This document shows positions 1 through 6,615 of a stretch of DNA of 8,099 bases, piece by piece. Every line of letters begins with the position of its first letter. The first letter of the stretch is position 1. A program made the position numbers and the translations under genes. Source of the DNA: Spartobacteria bacterium. Lineage in GTDB: Bacteria; Verrucomicrobiota; Verrucomicrobiia; Chthoniobacterales; UBA10450. The stretch covers positions 1 through 8,099 of the forward strand of contig JAJPJU010000212.1 in assembly GCA_021324035.1 (NCBI GenBank), in the 5' to 3' direction. Below the pieces are notes generated by a model, which saw only the letters and a list, made by a program, of their open reading frames with translations, was not told where the DNA came from and ran no database searches.

Positions 1-73
1 CGAATATCCAAAACACAAAGTAATTGGGGTTCGTCATTCCTTCATTCTTCGGTATTCGGGCTTCGTCATTATC
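1..73. repeat. Intergenic low-complexity repeat upstream of the transporter
   Basis: This AT-leaning stretch is built from variants of TTCGTCATT, TTCATTC and GGTATTCGGG. The exact 9-mer TTCGTCATT occurs at 30-38 and again at 62-70, 32 bp apart. I associate this style of ATTCG/GTCATT repeat with dispersed intergenic repeats of Verrucomicrobiota and related metagenomic genomes, but family membership is from memory. The frame of the following gene stays open through it to the window edge, without a better start codon. I see no convincing Shine-Dalgarno sequence or promoter here. The left boundary is unknown because the window begins inside it. Confidence 0.5.
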
Positions 74-1378
74 GTGAAATCACTGTTCGCCAAAATCGTT
101 GACGTAAAACCGAACGAGCTGCGGGCGCTTTGGCTCGGGTTTGCGTTTCATTTTACCATTTTGGCAGCGTATTACGTCGTCAAACCAATCCGCGATGGCA
201 TTGCTGCCAGCGGCAGGCTCGAAGCGCTGCCATGGATGTTTACCGCCACCTTGGCCGTTATGCTGGTCGCTAATACGATCTACGGCGCGATTGTTGCCAA
301 AATGGAGCGGCGAAAATTTATTCCGTTCGCCTACGCGTTCTTTATTTTTGTCCTGGTTCTTTTTTTCCTGCTGATGAGAACGGGTTCGCCCTCGCAGCAG
401 GTGTGGACGGGCCGTGCCTTCTTTGTGTGGGTCAGTGTTTTCAATCTCTTCAACACTGCAATCTTCTGGGCGTTCATGACCGATCTGTTCACGGTCGAGC
501 AGGGGAAGCGGCTCTACGCTTTTATAGCGGTTGGTGGAACGCTCGGCGCAATTACCGGGGCCTACATCACTAAGAACCTCATTCGCGACATTGGTCAGGC
601 AAATCTCGTGGCGATTTCAGCCGCGATGTTTGTAGTTGTCTGCTTCCTTGTTCGGCTTTTTCCAAGTAATTCCACGGGGCAGATTGAGAGCTCGCCAGTT
701 CGGGAAGAGCCAATCGGAGGGTCCGCGTGGTCGGGTATTACCCACATCGCGCGATCGCCTTACTTATTCGGTTTAGCCGCGGTGATCATGTTGTACACAA
801 TCACCTCGACGTGGGCCTATTTTCAGCAGACCACTCTCGCCGGTGCGGTGCTTAAAACCCCTGCGGACCGAACGGTGTTTTCCTCCACCCTTGAAATCTG
901 GGTCAATAGTATCACTCTCGGTATCCAGATTTTTTTGACCGGCCGCTTCCTGAAATGGTTTGGCGTGGCATTTACTCTGACTGCGCTTCCATTTCTGAGC
1001 ATGCTCGGTTTTGGCGCGATGGCCATTGCGCCGAGTCTCGCGATGCTGGCTTGTTTCCAGGTGATACGTCGCGCGGGCGCTTACGCGTTAATGCGTCCGT
1101 CCCGCGAAATTCTTTTCACGGTTCTGAAGCGCGAGGACAAATATAAAGTTAAAGGCGTGACCGACACCCTGGGTTATCGGGTTGGCGATCAATTAGGCTC
1201 GTGGTCCTACGCCGGTCTTGGAGCAAATTGGCTTCACCTGAGTCTCAACACGATAAGCTGGATTGCAGTTCCGATTACCGCCGGTTGGTGCGCCCTGAGT
1301 ATCTGGCTCGCGCGCAAACAGCAAGTCCTGGCGCAAGCTCAGGATCAGGAACGTGCTGAAGTCGCACGAGCCGCCTGA
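74..1378 (+). CDS. Multi-pass membrane transporter, ADP/ATP-translocase (NTP/NDP exchange)/MFS-like
   Basis: A 434-residue inner-membrane protein with roughly 11-12 hydrophobic segments, at about residues 17-36, 52-72, 84-102, 113-137, 146-165, 178-196, 228-250, 272-290, 295-316, 320-338 and 390-412. A charged loop around 200-220 divides two six-helix halves. The N-terminal pattern (NELRALW, then YYVVKPIRDG at 33-42) and the block at 333-371 (AGAYALMRPSREILFT, KYKVKGVTDTLGYRVGD) resemble the corresponding regions of the ATP:ADP antiporter (Npt/Tlc) family and its free-living bacterial relatives, often annotated simply as MFS transporters. The substrate cannot be told; nucleotide exchange is typical of intracellular bacteria and should not be assumed here. 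The start is GTG at 74 because it fits the family N-terminus, but no Shine-Dalgarno sequence precedes it. The C-terminus is a charged tail. It converges with the peptidase gene, with one base between stop codons. Confidence 0.8.
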   Translation: MKSLFAKIVDVKPNELRALWLGFAFHFTILAAYYVVKPIRDGIAASGRLEALPWMFTATLAVMLVANTIYGAIVAKMERRKFIPFAYAFFIFVLVLFFLLMRTGSPSQQVWTGRAFFVWVSVFNLFNTAIFWAFMTDLFTVEQGKRLYAFIAVGGTLGAITGAYITKNLIRDIGQANLVAISAAMFVVVCFLVRLFPSNSTGQIESSPVREEPIGGSAWSGITHIARSPYLFGLAAVIMLYTITSTWAYFQQTTLAGAVLKTPADRTVFSSTLEIWVNSITLGIQIFLTGRFLKWFGVAFTLTALPFLSMLGFGAMAIAPSLAMLACFQVIRRAGAYALMRPSREILFTVLKREDKYKVKGVTDTLGYRVGDQLGSWSYAGLGANWLHLSLNTISWIAVPITAGWCALSIWLARKQQVLAQAQDQERAEVARAA

Positions 1379-1379
1379 A

Positions 1380-2864
1380 TTATTTCGCCAGCTCGTAGAG
1401 GTATTCGACGAACGACATCACCGCGCCGTCGAAGCTTTGGACCTTCGGGTTCGATGATTCGATAACGTAATATTCATCCGGGGCATGGGCGCCGCTGCCG
1501 TGACCCAGACCGAAATGTCCGGCCGCGAGTTTGAGCGGTTCCCCGGTGAAGACGTACCCGGGATATGACCCGGCGTTCCGCGGCCAGAGCAGGGGATCGA
1601 TCCCAAATTGTTTGTAAGTCGAAACCTGCGCCTTGATCAGCGGTGAATCAGGTGAGGTGCTCGTCGGATCATATCCACCTGTCATATTAACTTCGATGTC
1701 GCCGAAGCCGTGCTTGGCCATATGCGCCTTCAATGCGGAGAGCGCTTCAGTCGCTTTCATGTCCGGCACAAGTCGCATGTCGATCTTCGCGACTGCGCGA
1801 TGCGGCAAAATCGTCTTGCCTCCCTGCCCAGTGTAACCGCCGACCAAACCTTCAATGTTCACCGTTGGCTGCGATTCGAGCCGCTCGTTCGCTTTGTCCC
1901 ACGGGAGATCATCGATCCAGTGCTGGGTGCTGAATTGTTTCTTGGCTTGCGCTTCACTCCGCACCTTTGACACGCGTTCAATCATCGCGCGTTCTTCGCT
2001 CGTGATTGGCCGCGGCTGCGGATAATTTTCGATCATGATCGTATTGCCGTCGGCGGAAACGAGGGTGTCGAGCGCGTGAATCAAATGCCAGGCCGGACTG
2101 TCGATCATCGCCTTGAGTGATGAGTGAATATCTTTCGCCGGTCCGCGTCCCCATTTTGCGCCGTCGGAAACCAACTCGAGCTCGATCACGCCTTTAGATC
2201 CGAGGTTTACGGTCACGATCCCATCCAAATCCTGCACTGCTGACGGCATGAAAACCCCAACACATTTTGCCAGAGCGGCCTCGACTTCGGGCCGTTGCAC
2301 AAGCTGTCGGATATGCGGCGAACCAATTTCCTCTTCGCCCTCCGCGACCAGTACCAGATTCACCGGCATTTTCTTTCCCGCGCCTTGAATCGCATGAAGC
2401 GCTGCCAGAAATGCGGATTCCGGCCCTTTTTGATTTACCGCCCCGCGCCCAACGATTGCTTTTCCCAACGGCGGTTTGTCGACGATCTGCGCGTCCGTTG
2501 GGGACGACGTCCATTCGGCTGGATCGAACTGCTTCACGTCGTACATGAAATAGAGGCCGATAGTTTTCGGTGCACCGGCATCAAGCGTCGCGAACACTCC
2601 GGGCTTTCCGTCCGTGGTAATCACGTCAGCTTTTTGAAATCCGGCATCGCGCGCAAGTTTCGCCATGTAGTCCGCGCCGTCCGGATAACCGCGGTTCTCA
2701 GCGGCGATGGAGACCTGGGCGATCCAATCGTGCAGACGCTTCACCGCTTCGTCGTGGCGCTTGGTTATTTCCGCTTTGATGTCTGCGTGATCGGTGGGCG
2801 CGGCGTAGCTTTGCAATGCAGCAGCTGCAAGTATCGACGTAAGGGTCAGGAGTTTTGCTTTCAT
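1380..2864 (-). CDS. Secreted M20/M25/M40-family metallohydrolase (dipeptidase-like) with altered metal ligands
   Basis: A 494-residue protein. Residues 1-21 form a signal peptide (KAK n-region, Leu/Ala core, probable cleavage after SYA), so it should act in the periplasm or outside the cell. The fold is M20 dipeptidase-like: first catalytic half about 35-225, lid/dimerisation domain about 230-395 with the conserved DIHSS (His247), then the second catalytic half ending in GHGSGAHAPDEYY. Kept residues are the EGEEE box (likely base Glu178, ligand Glu179) and His460. Changed relative to the family consensus are the first ligand His, which is Met107 in FMYDV; the bridging Asp, which is Asn144 in GRGAVNQKGP; and the later ligand Asp, with no acid near Met206-Pro207. 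It may bind metal differently, use one metal, or be a subfamily with its own chemistry. The substrate is unknown. Its ATG overlaps the polymerase TAA by one base with no Shine-Dalgarno of its own, suggesting translational coupling. Confidence 0.85.
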   Translation of the reverse strand: MKAKLLTLTSILAAAALQSYAAPTDHADIKAEITKRHDEAVKRLHDWIAQVSIAAENRGYPDGADYMAKLARDAGFQKADVITTDGKPGVFATLDAGAPKTIGLYFMYDVKQFDPAEWTSSPTDAQIVDKPPLGKAIVGRGAVNQKGPESAFLAALHAIQGAGKKMPVNLVLVAEGEEEIGSPHIRQLVQRPEVEAALAKCVGVFMPSAVQDLDGIVTVNLGSKGVIELELVSDGAKWGRGPAKDIHSSLKAMIDSPAWHLIHALDTLVSADGNTIMIENYPQPRPITSEERAMIERVSKVRSEAQAKKQFSTQHWIDDLPWDKANERLESQPTVNIEGLVGGYTGQGGKTILPHRAVAKIDMRLVPDMKATEALSALKAHMAKHGFGDIEVNMTGGYDPTSTSPDSPLIKAQVSTYKQFGIDPLLWPRNAGSYPGYVFTGEPLKLAAGHFGLGHGSGAHAPDEYYVIESSNPKVQSFDGAVMSFVEYLYELAK

Positions 2865-5152
2865 TATTCGAGTGCGAGGGTTTCCTGTTTAGGAGCTGTG
2901 GTTTCTGCGGTTAGTCCGCTGAATTTTTTAACAAGGTCATCGAGTTTGGCCAGATAGTAATCAACGTTCTCGTCCCGATTTTGGGGGTCGAAATCGCTGG
3001 CGAGCCGGGCGGCTTCATAGGCCGGGACCTTCTTGGGGGTGCTCTTAATATAATAAGAGACCTGGTCGCCCGGCTTGTAGGCTCGTCCGCTGGCCAGGGC
3101 CAGCTCGTAAGCTGCCGCCCGGTTCCTGGCCGAACCGGCAATCTTCGCCCGGTATTTCTCGAGCGAATCCTGCAGAGTGTCGGTCTTCATCAACATATCG
3201 ATGCTCCATTCGCGATTGCGGATCTTTTTCTCAAACGCAGTCCGCAAGTCTGAAATCTCTTCCGATTTGCCCAGCATGATTCGCTTGATCATCTCCTCGA
3301 GAAAAACGCGCTGGAATTTCTCAAGTCCGCGCGACTTCAACGCTCCGCCTTTGATGATTACGTCGCCGGTTTTGGTCAAGAGCGCATAATTCTTCGCTTT
3401 GTAGCTGAACATGGCGTCGAACTGCTCATCGAATTCAACTTCGATTCCTTTTGGAAGGATTTTTGCGAGGCCTTCGCTCAACTCCTGGATTTCCGAATCC
3501 ATTTTTGTAGCCGGGACCGTTGGTCCCGGTTTTCTGCCGGCATCACCGATGCCGGCTACAGCGGCGGATGGCGGCACGAAATAAATTCCATCGGTGTCGA
3601 CCTCAATGACCTTTGCGCCGTGTTTGTTCAGCCAATCGATCATTTTCTTGAGCAAATCCCGACCAATCTGCGTTACTCGTGCAGCGGCATCGAAATCCGC
3701 AAAATGTCCCTGGGCGAAGCCGAGATAACCATAAAAGCTATTGATCAGGATCTTGAACGTGTTTTGAAACGCTTCGAGATGTCGCTGCTCCGCCGGATCC
3801 CTGGCCGCCCGCATCTTCGCTTTTGCTTCCAGCCGGAATTTGCGGAGATCCGTCAGTAAGTGGCGGAAGATTTGGAGCTGATCGCTGACCGGAAAACAAT
3901 CGAACTGGAGCATGATCGACGGATAGAGCGATGCGACGTCGCAATGCCAGACGTCGCGGGCTACGCCGGTAAAGAAAATATCTGTGTATCCGCCTTCAAA
4001 GGCCTGTGGGATCGGCAATTCGGGGATGCTGTGCTTTTGCCGGAAATATTCGCGAAGGAACAACGCATCGATCCGCGTGGCGTTTCCCCGAACGATGACG
4101 TCCTGGTAGTTGTAGGGAAAAATCTGCGCCTGGATAAAGTAACTGGGACTAAGCAAATCCGACATCGCTCTGGTCTCGCGAACGCCGCAGAGCGCGCGCT
4201 TTCGAAACTTGTCGCCGTTCTGGCGATAAGCGCGCAATAATTCCTTTCCGCTCAGGCCCGAAATTTCCTCGCTGTCGCAAAAACCAAAATGCCGGGCAAC
4301 ATCGGCGCGTTCGAACCCGCTCAGCGTTCGTAGACCCACATCGTAGAATTGTGCGAGCAGGAAAGTGTCGACGAAATGCCGGCCATCGACGGCGAACTTG
4401 GGATAATCGATCGTTTTCTCTGCAATTTGCAGCCGGGAAGGCCGGGATCGCAAAAATCCCGCGCCGCCGCTAGCCGAGCCGGAGCCTTGGCCAAGGCTGG
4501 TGCGTCCCCAGTCGAGCTTGGTTTTTAATTTCTTTGCGCGCGCGACGAGATAGGAAAGATGAACGCGAAACAGGTCGTGGCCCTCGATGACATCGGGATC
4601 GCGCTCCTTGATAAGTGTCGTCAGGCGTTTAATTGCAGCGTGCTCCGAGTCCGGCAGTTTCTTTGGATCGACGACAATCAATTCCTCCCAGCCGGAGTTG
4701 TCGGACACCGCGATGCTCATGATGTGGTCGGCGTCGCCTTCGGAAAATGCGAGGATTTCCAGCTGCATCCGTTTCAATTCTTCGAATGGCAGATCTTTGA
4801 ACAGCGTTCGTCCGGTCGCGGTGAGGTAATGTTGAACCGGATCGCTGAACGCGAAATAATCGCGACCGGCGTTTTTCAACCCGTTCCGCAGCGCGATTAA
4901 TTCCTTCCAGCTGTCGACTGTCACCAACCAGCTGAATTTCAAATCGCCTTGCAGCTTTTCGGCTTCAATTCCAAGATCGGCGACATCGCCGTCCGCCCAG
5001 ACGAATGGGTGGAACGGCTCCACGTCGGCAGTTGTCGATCCATCCTTTTCCCGGCGATGGAGTTTAACGGTGCCGGTTTCACCGAGCTCGACGGCAACAA
5101 TTCGGGGCGTCGGGTCAGTTCCGAAAAGGATCTTGTTCTCCTCGAATTCCAT
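2864..5152 (-). CDS. Family-B DNA polymerase (DNA polymerase II-like elongation subunit)
   Basis: A 762-residue cytoplasmic DNA-directed DNA polymerase. Order: N-terminal domain about 1-125, 3'-5' exonuclease-like domain about 126-335, palm/fingers about 385-620, thumb about 640-740. The polymerase motifs are intact: motif A DVASLYPSI (405-413), motif B KILINSFYG (467-475), motif C VDTDG (518-522), and the downstream YKAKNYALL and KGGALKSRGLEKFQR blocks. The exonuclease motifs are degenerate. The Exo I DxE site reads LEILAF (131-136), Exo II reads GHDLFRVHL where GHNxFxFDL is expected, and Exo III keeps Asp284 with Phe280 in place of Tyr. Proofreading is therefore doubtful. Two palindromic DNA segments are translated within it: residues 219-237 and 531-549. 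The start ATG at 5152 gives the family-like opening ILFGTDPTPRIVAVE; there is no clear Shine-Dalgarno. It resembles chromosomal bacterial polymerases rather than phage ones. Its role, repair or translesion synthesis, is inference. Confidence 0.93.
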   Translation of the reverse strand: MEFEENKILFGTDPTPRIVAVELGETGTVKLHRREKDGSTTADVEPFHPFVWADGDVADLGIEAEKLQGDLKFSWLVTVDSWKELIALRNGLKNAGRDYFAFSDPVQHYLTATGRTLFKDLPFEELKRMQLEILAFSEGDADHIMSIAVSDNSGWEELIVVDPKKLPDSEHAAIKRLTTLIKERDPDVIEGHDLFRVHLSYLVARAKKLKTKLDWGRTSLGQGSGSASGGAGFLRSRPSRLQIAEKTIDYPKFAVDGRHFVDTFLLAQFYDVGLRTLSGFERADVARHFGFCDSEEISGLSGKELLRAYRQNGDKFRKRALCGVRETRAMSDLLSPSYFIQAQIFPYNYQDVIVRGNATRIDALFLREYFRQKHSIPELPIPQAFEGGYTDIFFTGVARDVWHCDVASLYPSIMLQFDCFPVSDQLQIFRHLLTDLRKFRLEAKAKMRAARDPAEQRHLEAFQNTFKILINSFYGYLGFAQGHFADFDAAARVTQIGRDLLKKMIDWLNKHGAKVIEVDTDGIYFVPPSAAVAGIGDAGRKPGPTVPATKMDSEIQELSEGLAKILPKGIEVEFDEQFDAMFSYKAKNYALLTKTGDVIIKGGALKSRGLEKFQRVFLEEMIKRIMLGKSEEISDLRTAFEKKIRNREWSIDMLMKTDTLQDSLEKYRAKIAGSARNRAAAYELALASGRAYKPGDQVSYYIKSTPKKVPAYEAARLASDFDPQNRDENVDYYLAKLDDLVKKFSGLTAETTAPKQETLALE
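3506..3560. repeat. REPIN-like palindromic element, in frame within the polymerase gene
   Basis: A 55-bp element with perfect 9-bp terminal inverted repeats, TGTAGCCGG (3506-3514) and CCGGCTACA (3552-3560). Inside are two perfect stem-loops with three-base loops: CCGGGACC/GGTCCCGG (3511-3518/3522-3529) and GCCGGCATC/GATGCCGGC (3536-3544/3548-3556). Read inward from each end, the pattern is GTAG followed by a hairpin. That is the organisation of a REP unit, and two in opposite orientation make a REPIN. It encodes residues 531-549, a Gly/Ala/Pro-rich stretch just after motif C (DTDGIYFVPP) and before the conserved IEVEFD region, so it looks like an insertion in a surface loop. No REP transposase (RAYT) is present in the window. 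Confidence 0.82.
4443..4498. repeat. Second palindromic insert in the polymerase gene (different type)
   Basis: This GC-rich segment contains a stem CGGGAT/ATCCCG (4443-4448/4456-4461) with a seven-base loop, and the perfect 16-bp palindrome AGCCTTGGCCAAGGCT (4483-4498). It encodes residues 219-237, a low-complexity Gly/Ser/Ala run between DWGR and RPSRLQ, which in family members I remember is a short junction between Exo II and Exo III. It lacks the GTAG/CTAC ends of the other two elements. The boundaries are approximate, and the insertion reading depends on comparison with homologues that I cannot make here. Confidence 0.5.
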
Positions 5153-5157
5153 GAGTC

Positions 5158-5240
5158 ATCCACAGATTGCGCAGATTTTCACAGATTCAAAACCGGAAGA
5201 TTTGTGGATAATCTGCGCCAATCTGCGTAAATCTGTGGAT
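5158..5240. repeat. Inverted repeat of 10-bp AATCTG units in the divergent intergenic spacer
   Basis: The right half has three AATCTG units exactly 10 bp apart (5210, 5220, 5230). The left half carries the reverse complement, CAGATT, three times at 9-10 bp spacing. The outer arms ATCCACAGATT (5158-5168) and AATCTGTGGAT (5230-5240) are perfect inverted repeats. The inner GCGCAGATT (5169-5177) and AATCTGCGC (5210-5218) also match. I recognise this ACAGATT/AATCTGTG style as a dispersed intergenic repeat in several bacterial phyla. It fills most of the 99-bp spacer between the divergent polymerase and amidohydrolase genes, so any promoters or mRNA leaders must lie within it. One DnaA-box match (TGTGGATAA, 5203-5211) and two near-matches occur. 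I cannot place a confident promoter or Shine-Dalgarno for either gene. Confidence 0.8.
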
Positions 5241-5251
5241 ACAAATTTATT

Positions 5252-6595
5252 ATGAAACCATTACCGATAGTATTGGCGTCGGTGCTCGGCATCGTTGTGG
5301 TGCAAGCCCAGGAGTCGCCCGTTGAAAAAGCCGCGGTAGGCGAATTGCCGTCGCTGCTGGCGATTTACAAGGACATTCATAGCCATCCCGAGTTGTCGGG
5401 ACACGAAGAGCGGACCGCTGCCCTGGTCGCGAAAGAACTCCGGGCCGCCGGTTGCGACGTCACCGAGAACGTTGGCAAGTACAACAACCCGAAATTGAAA
5501 TGCTATGGCGTTGTTGGGGTCATGAAAAATGGAGGCGGCCCCACGGTTTTGGTTCGCACAGATATGGACGCATTGCCTGTCCACGAGGAAACGGGTTTGC
5601 CCTATGCCAGCACGGTCACGGCCAAAAATGACGAAGGTCGCGACGTTTCGGTAATGCACGCGTGTGGTCACGATGCCCATATCGCGGCTTTTATCGGGAC
5701 CGCGCGCGCATTGCAGAGCCTGAAGGCGGATTGGAATGGCACGATTATCTTTATTGGACAGCCTGCGGAAGAAGCGATTGGAGGTGCACAGGCGATGCTG
5801 AGGGGCGGTCTTTACGCTCGTTTTGGAAAGCCAGATTTCGCGCTTGGGTTTCATGACAAGGCGGATTTGCCAATCGGGCACATCGGAGTCACGCCCGGAT
5901 ACACTTATGCAAATGTCGACTCAGTTGATGTGACCGTGCGCGGAATCGGTGGCCACGGGGCTTATCCGCACAAAACAAAGGATCCGATCGTGCTCGCCGC
6001 TGAGATGATCAACGTCTGGCAAACAATCGCGAGCCGCGAGAACAATCCACTTGATCCAATCGTGGTCACGGTCGGCTCGATCCACGGTGGCACTAAGCAC
6101 AACATTATTCCGGACGAAGTGAAAATGCAGCTGACGGTGCGCACCTACAAATCGGAGGTGCGCGACCGCGTCCTCAAAGCCATCGACGATATCGCGAAAG
6201 GAATCGCCATCGCGGGCGGGGTTCCGGCAGATCGCGCGCCGATTGTGACCGTGGAGAAGGATCAGCTTACTCCTGCGACTTATAATAATCCTGATCTCAC
6301 CAAACGACTGGTTGCGGTTTGGAAGAAGACCTTAGGTGACGCCAACGTGGACATCGTCGATCCAACCATGGGCGGAGAAGATTTCTCAGAATACAGTTTG
6401 CCGGATCACTCAATTCCGGCCGTCGATTTTCACATTGGCGCAGTGGAGCCTGAGAAAATCGCGCAATTCAAAGCGGAAGGTAAAGATCTGCCGACCCTGC
6501 ACTCGAGCAAATTTGCGCCCGTGCCCGAACCGACGATCAAAGTCGGCATCATTGGAATGACCAGCGCTGTGCTGGACCTGATGAAGGGAAAGTGA
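5252..6595 (+). CDS. Secreted M20D-family amidohydrolase (aminoacylase/hippurate hydrolase-like)
   Basis: A 447-residue metal-dependent hydrolase expected to cleave N-acyl amino acids or related amides. Residues 1-19 are a signal peptide (hydrophobic core LPIVLASVLGIVVV, probable cleavage after VQA), so it is exported. The M20D signature is complete: DIHSHPELSGHE (41-52), RTDMDALPV (102-110), the metal site MHACGHDAH with Cys138 and His140, GQPAEE with base Glu173 and ligand Glu174, His201 in GFHD, GHGAYPH (234-240) starting the dimerisation domain, GSIHGGTKHNIIPDE (275-289), GGEDFSEY (374-381), and His417 in LHSSKF. Length is normal for the family. The start ATG directly follows the AATCTG inverted repeat with no visible Shine-Dalgarno. 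It is divergent from the polymerase and convergent with ftsZ. It is only distantly like the other M20 protein here, which lacks several of these ligands. The exact substrate is unknown. Confidence 0.92.
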   Translation: MKPLPIVLASVLGIVVVQAQESPVEKAAVGELPSLLAIYKDIHSHPELSGHEERTAALVAKELRAAGCDVTENVGKYNNPKLKCYGVVGVMKNGGGPTVLVRTDMDALPVHEETGLPYASTVTAKNDEGRDVSVMHACGHDAHIAAFIGTARALQSLKADWNGTIIFIGQPAEEAIGGAQAMLRGGLYARFGKPDFALGFHDKADLPIGHIGVTPGYTYANVDSVDVTVRGIGGHGAYPHKTKDPIVLAAEMINVWQTIASRENNPLDPIVVTVGSIHGGTKHNIIPDEVKMQLTVRTYKSEVRDRVLKAIDDIAKGIAIAGGVPADRAPIVTVEKDQLTPATYNNPDLTKRLVAVWKKTLGDANVDIVDPTMGGEDFSEYSLPDHSIPAVDFHIGAVEPEKIAQFKAEGKDLPTLHSSKFAPVPEPTIKVGIIGMTSAVLDLMKGK

Positions 6596-6615
6596 CGTCG
6601 AGCCAGACGTTACTT
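6590..6615. terminator. Hairpin spanning both stop codons of convergent genes
   Basis: AAGTGACGTC (6590-6599) and GACGTTACTT (6606-6615) form a 10-bp stem with a six-base loop. In plus-strand RNA all ten positions pair, one as a G-U wobble; in minus-strand RNA that position is an A-C mismatch. It covers the TGA of the amidohydrolase and the TAA of ftsZ, leaving only 14 bp between them. No U-tract follows immediately, so it is not a textbook intrinsic terminator. It could end or stabilise both transcripts. Confidence 0.4.

Noticed and set aside
1352..1368. CGTGC/GCACG stem near the end of the transporter as a terminator.
   Set aside because: Only five base pairs with a seven-base loop, inside the coding region, and no U-tract.
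2295..2957. Plus-strand open frame of 220 codons opposite the M20 peptidase and polymerase 3' end.
   Set aside because: It is antisense to a clear protein gene, has no recognisable domain, and its open length is explained by codon bias on the other strand.
3089..3104. Perfect hairpin GCTGGCC/GGCCAGC near a GTAG (3077-3080), resembling a REP unit.
   Set aside because: There is no paired second unit or CTAC end, and the encoded ELALASGRAYKPGD looks like ordinary conserved polymerase sequence, so it is most likely coincidence.
2864..5152. Phage or defence-island origin for the family-B polymerase.
   Set aside because: No phage structural, integrase, nuclease or helicase genes are nearby, and the sequence resembles chromosomal bacterial family members flanked by housekeeping genes.
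5157..5242. Chromosomal replication origin, from DnaA-box-like sequences.
   Set aside because: One exact box and two near-matches in an 85-bp repeat, with no AT-rich unwinding region and no dnaA, dnaN or gidA neighbours. The boxes follow from the repeat unit.
5261..5881. Minus-strand open frame of 206 codons opposite the M20D amidohydrolase.
   Set aside because: It is Arg-rich, has no family features, and lies wholly antisense to a well-supported gene.
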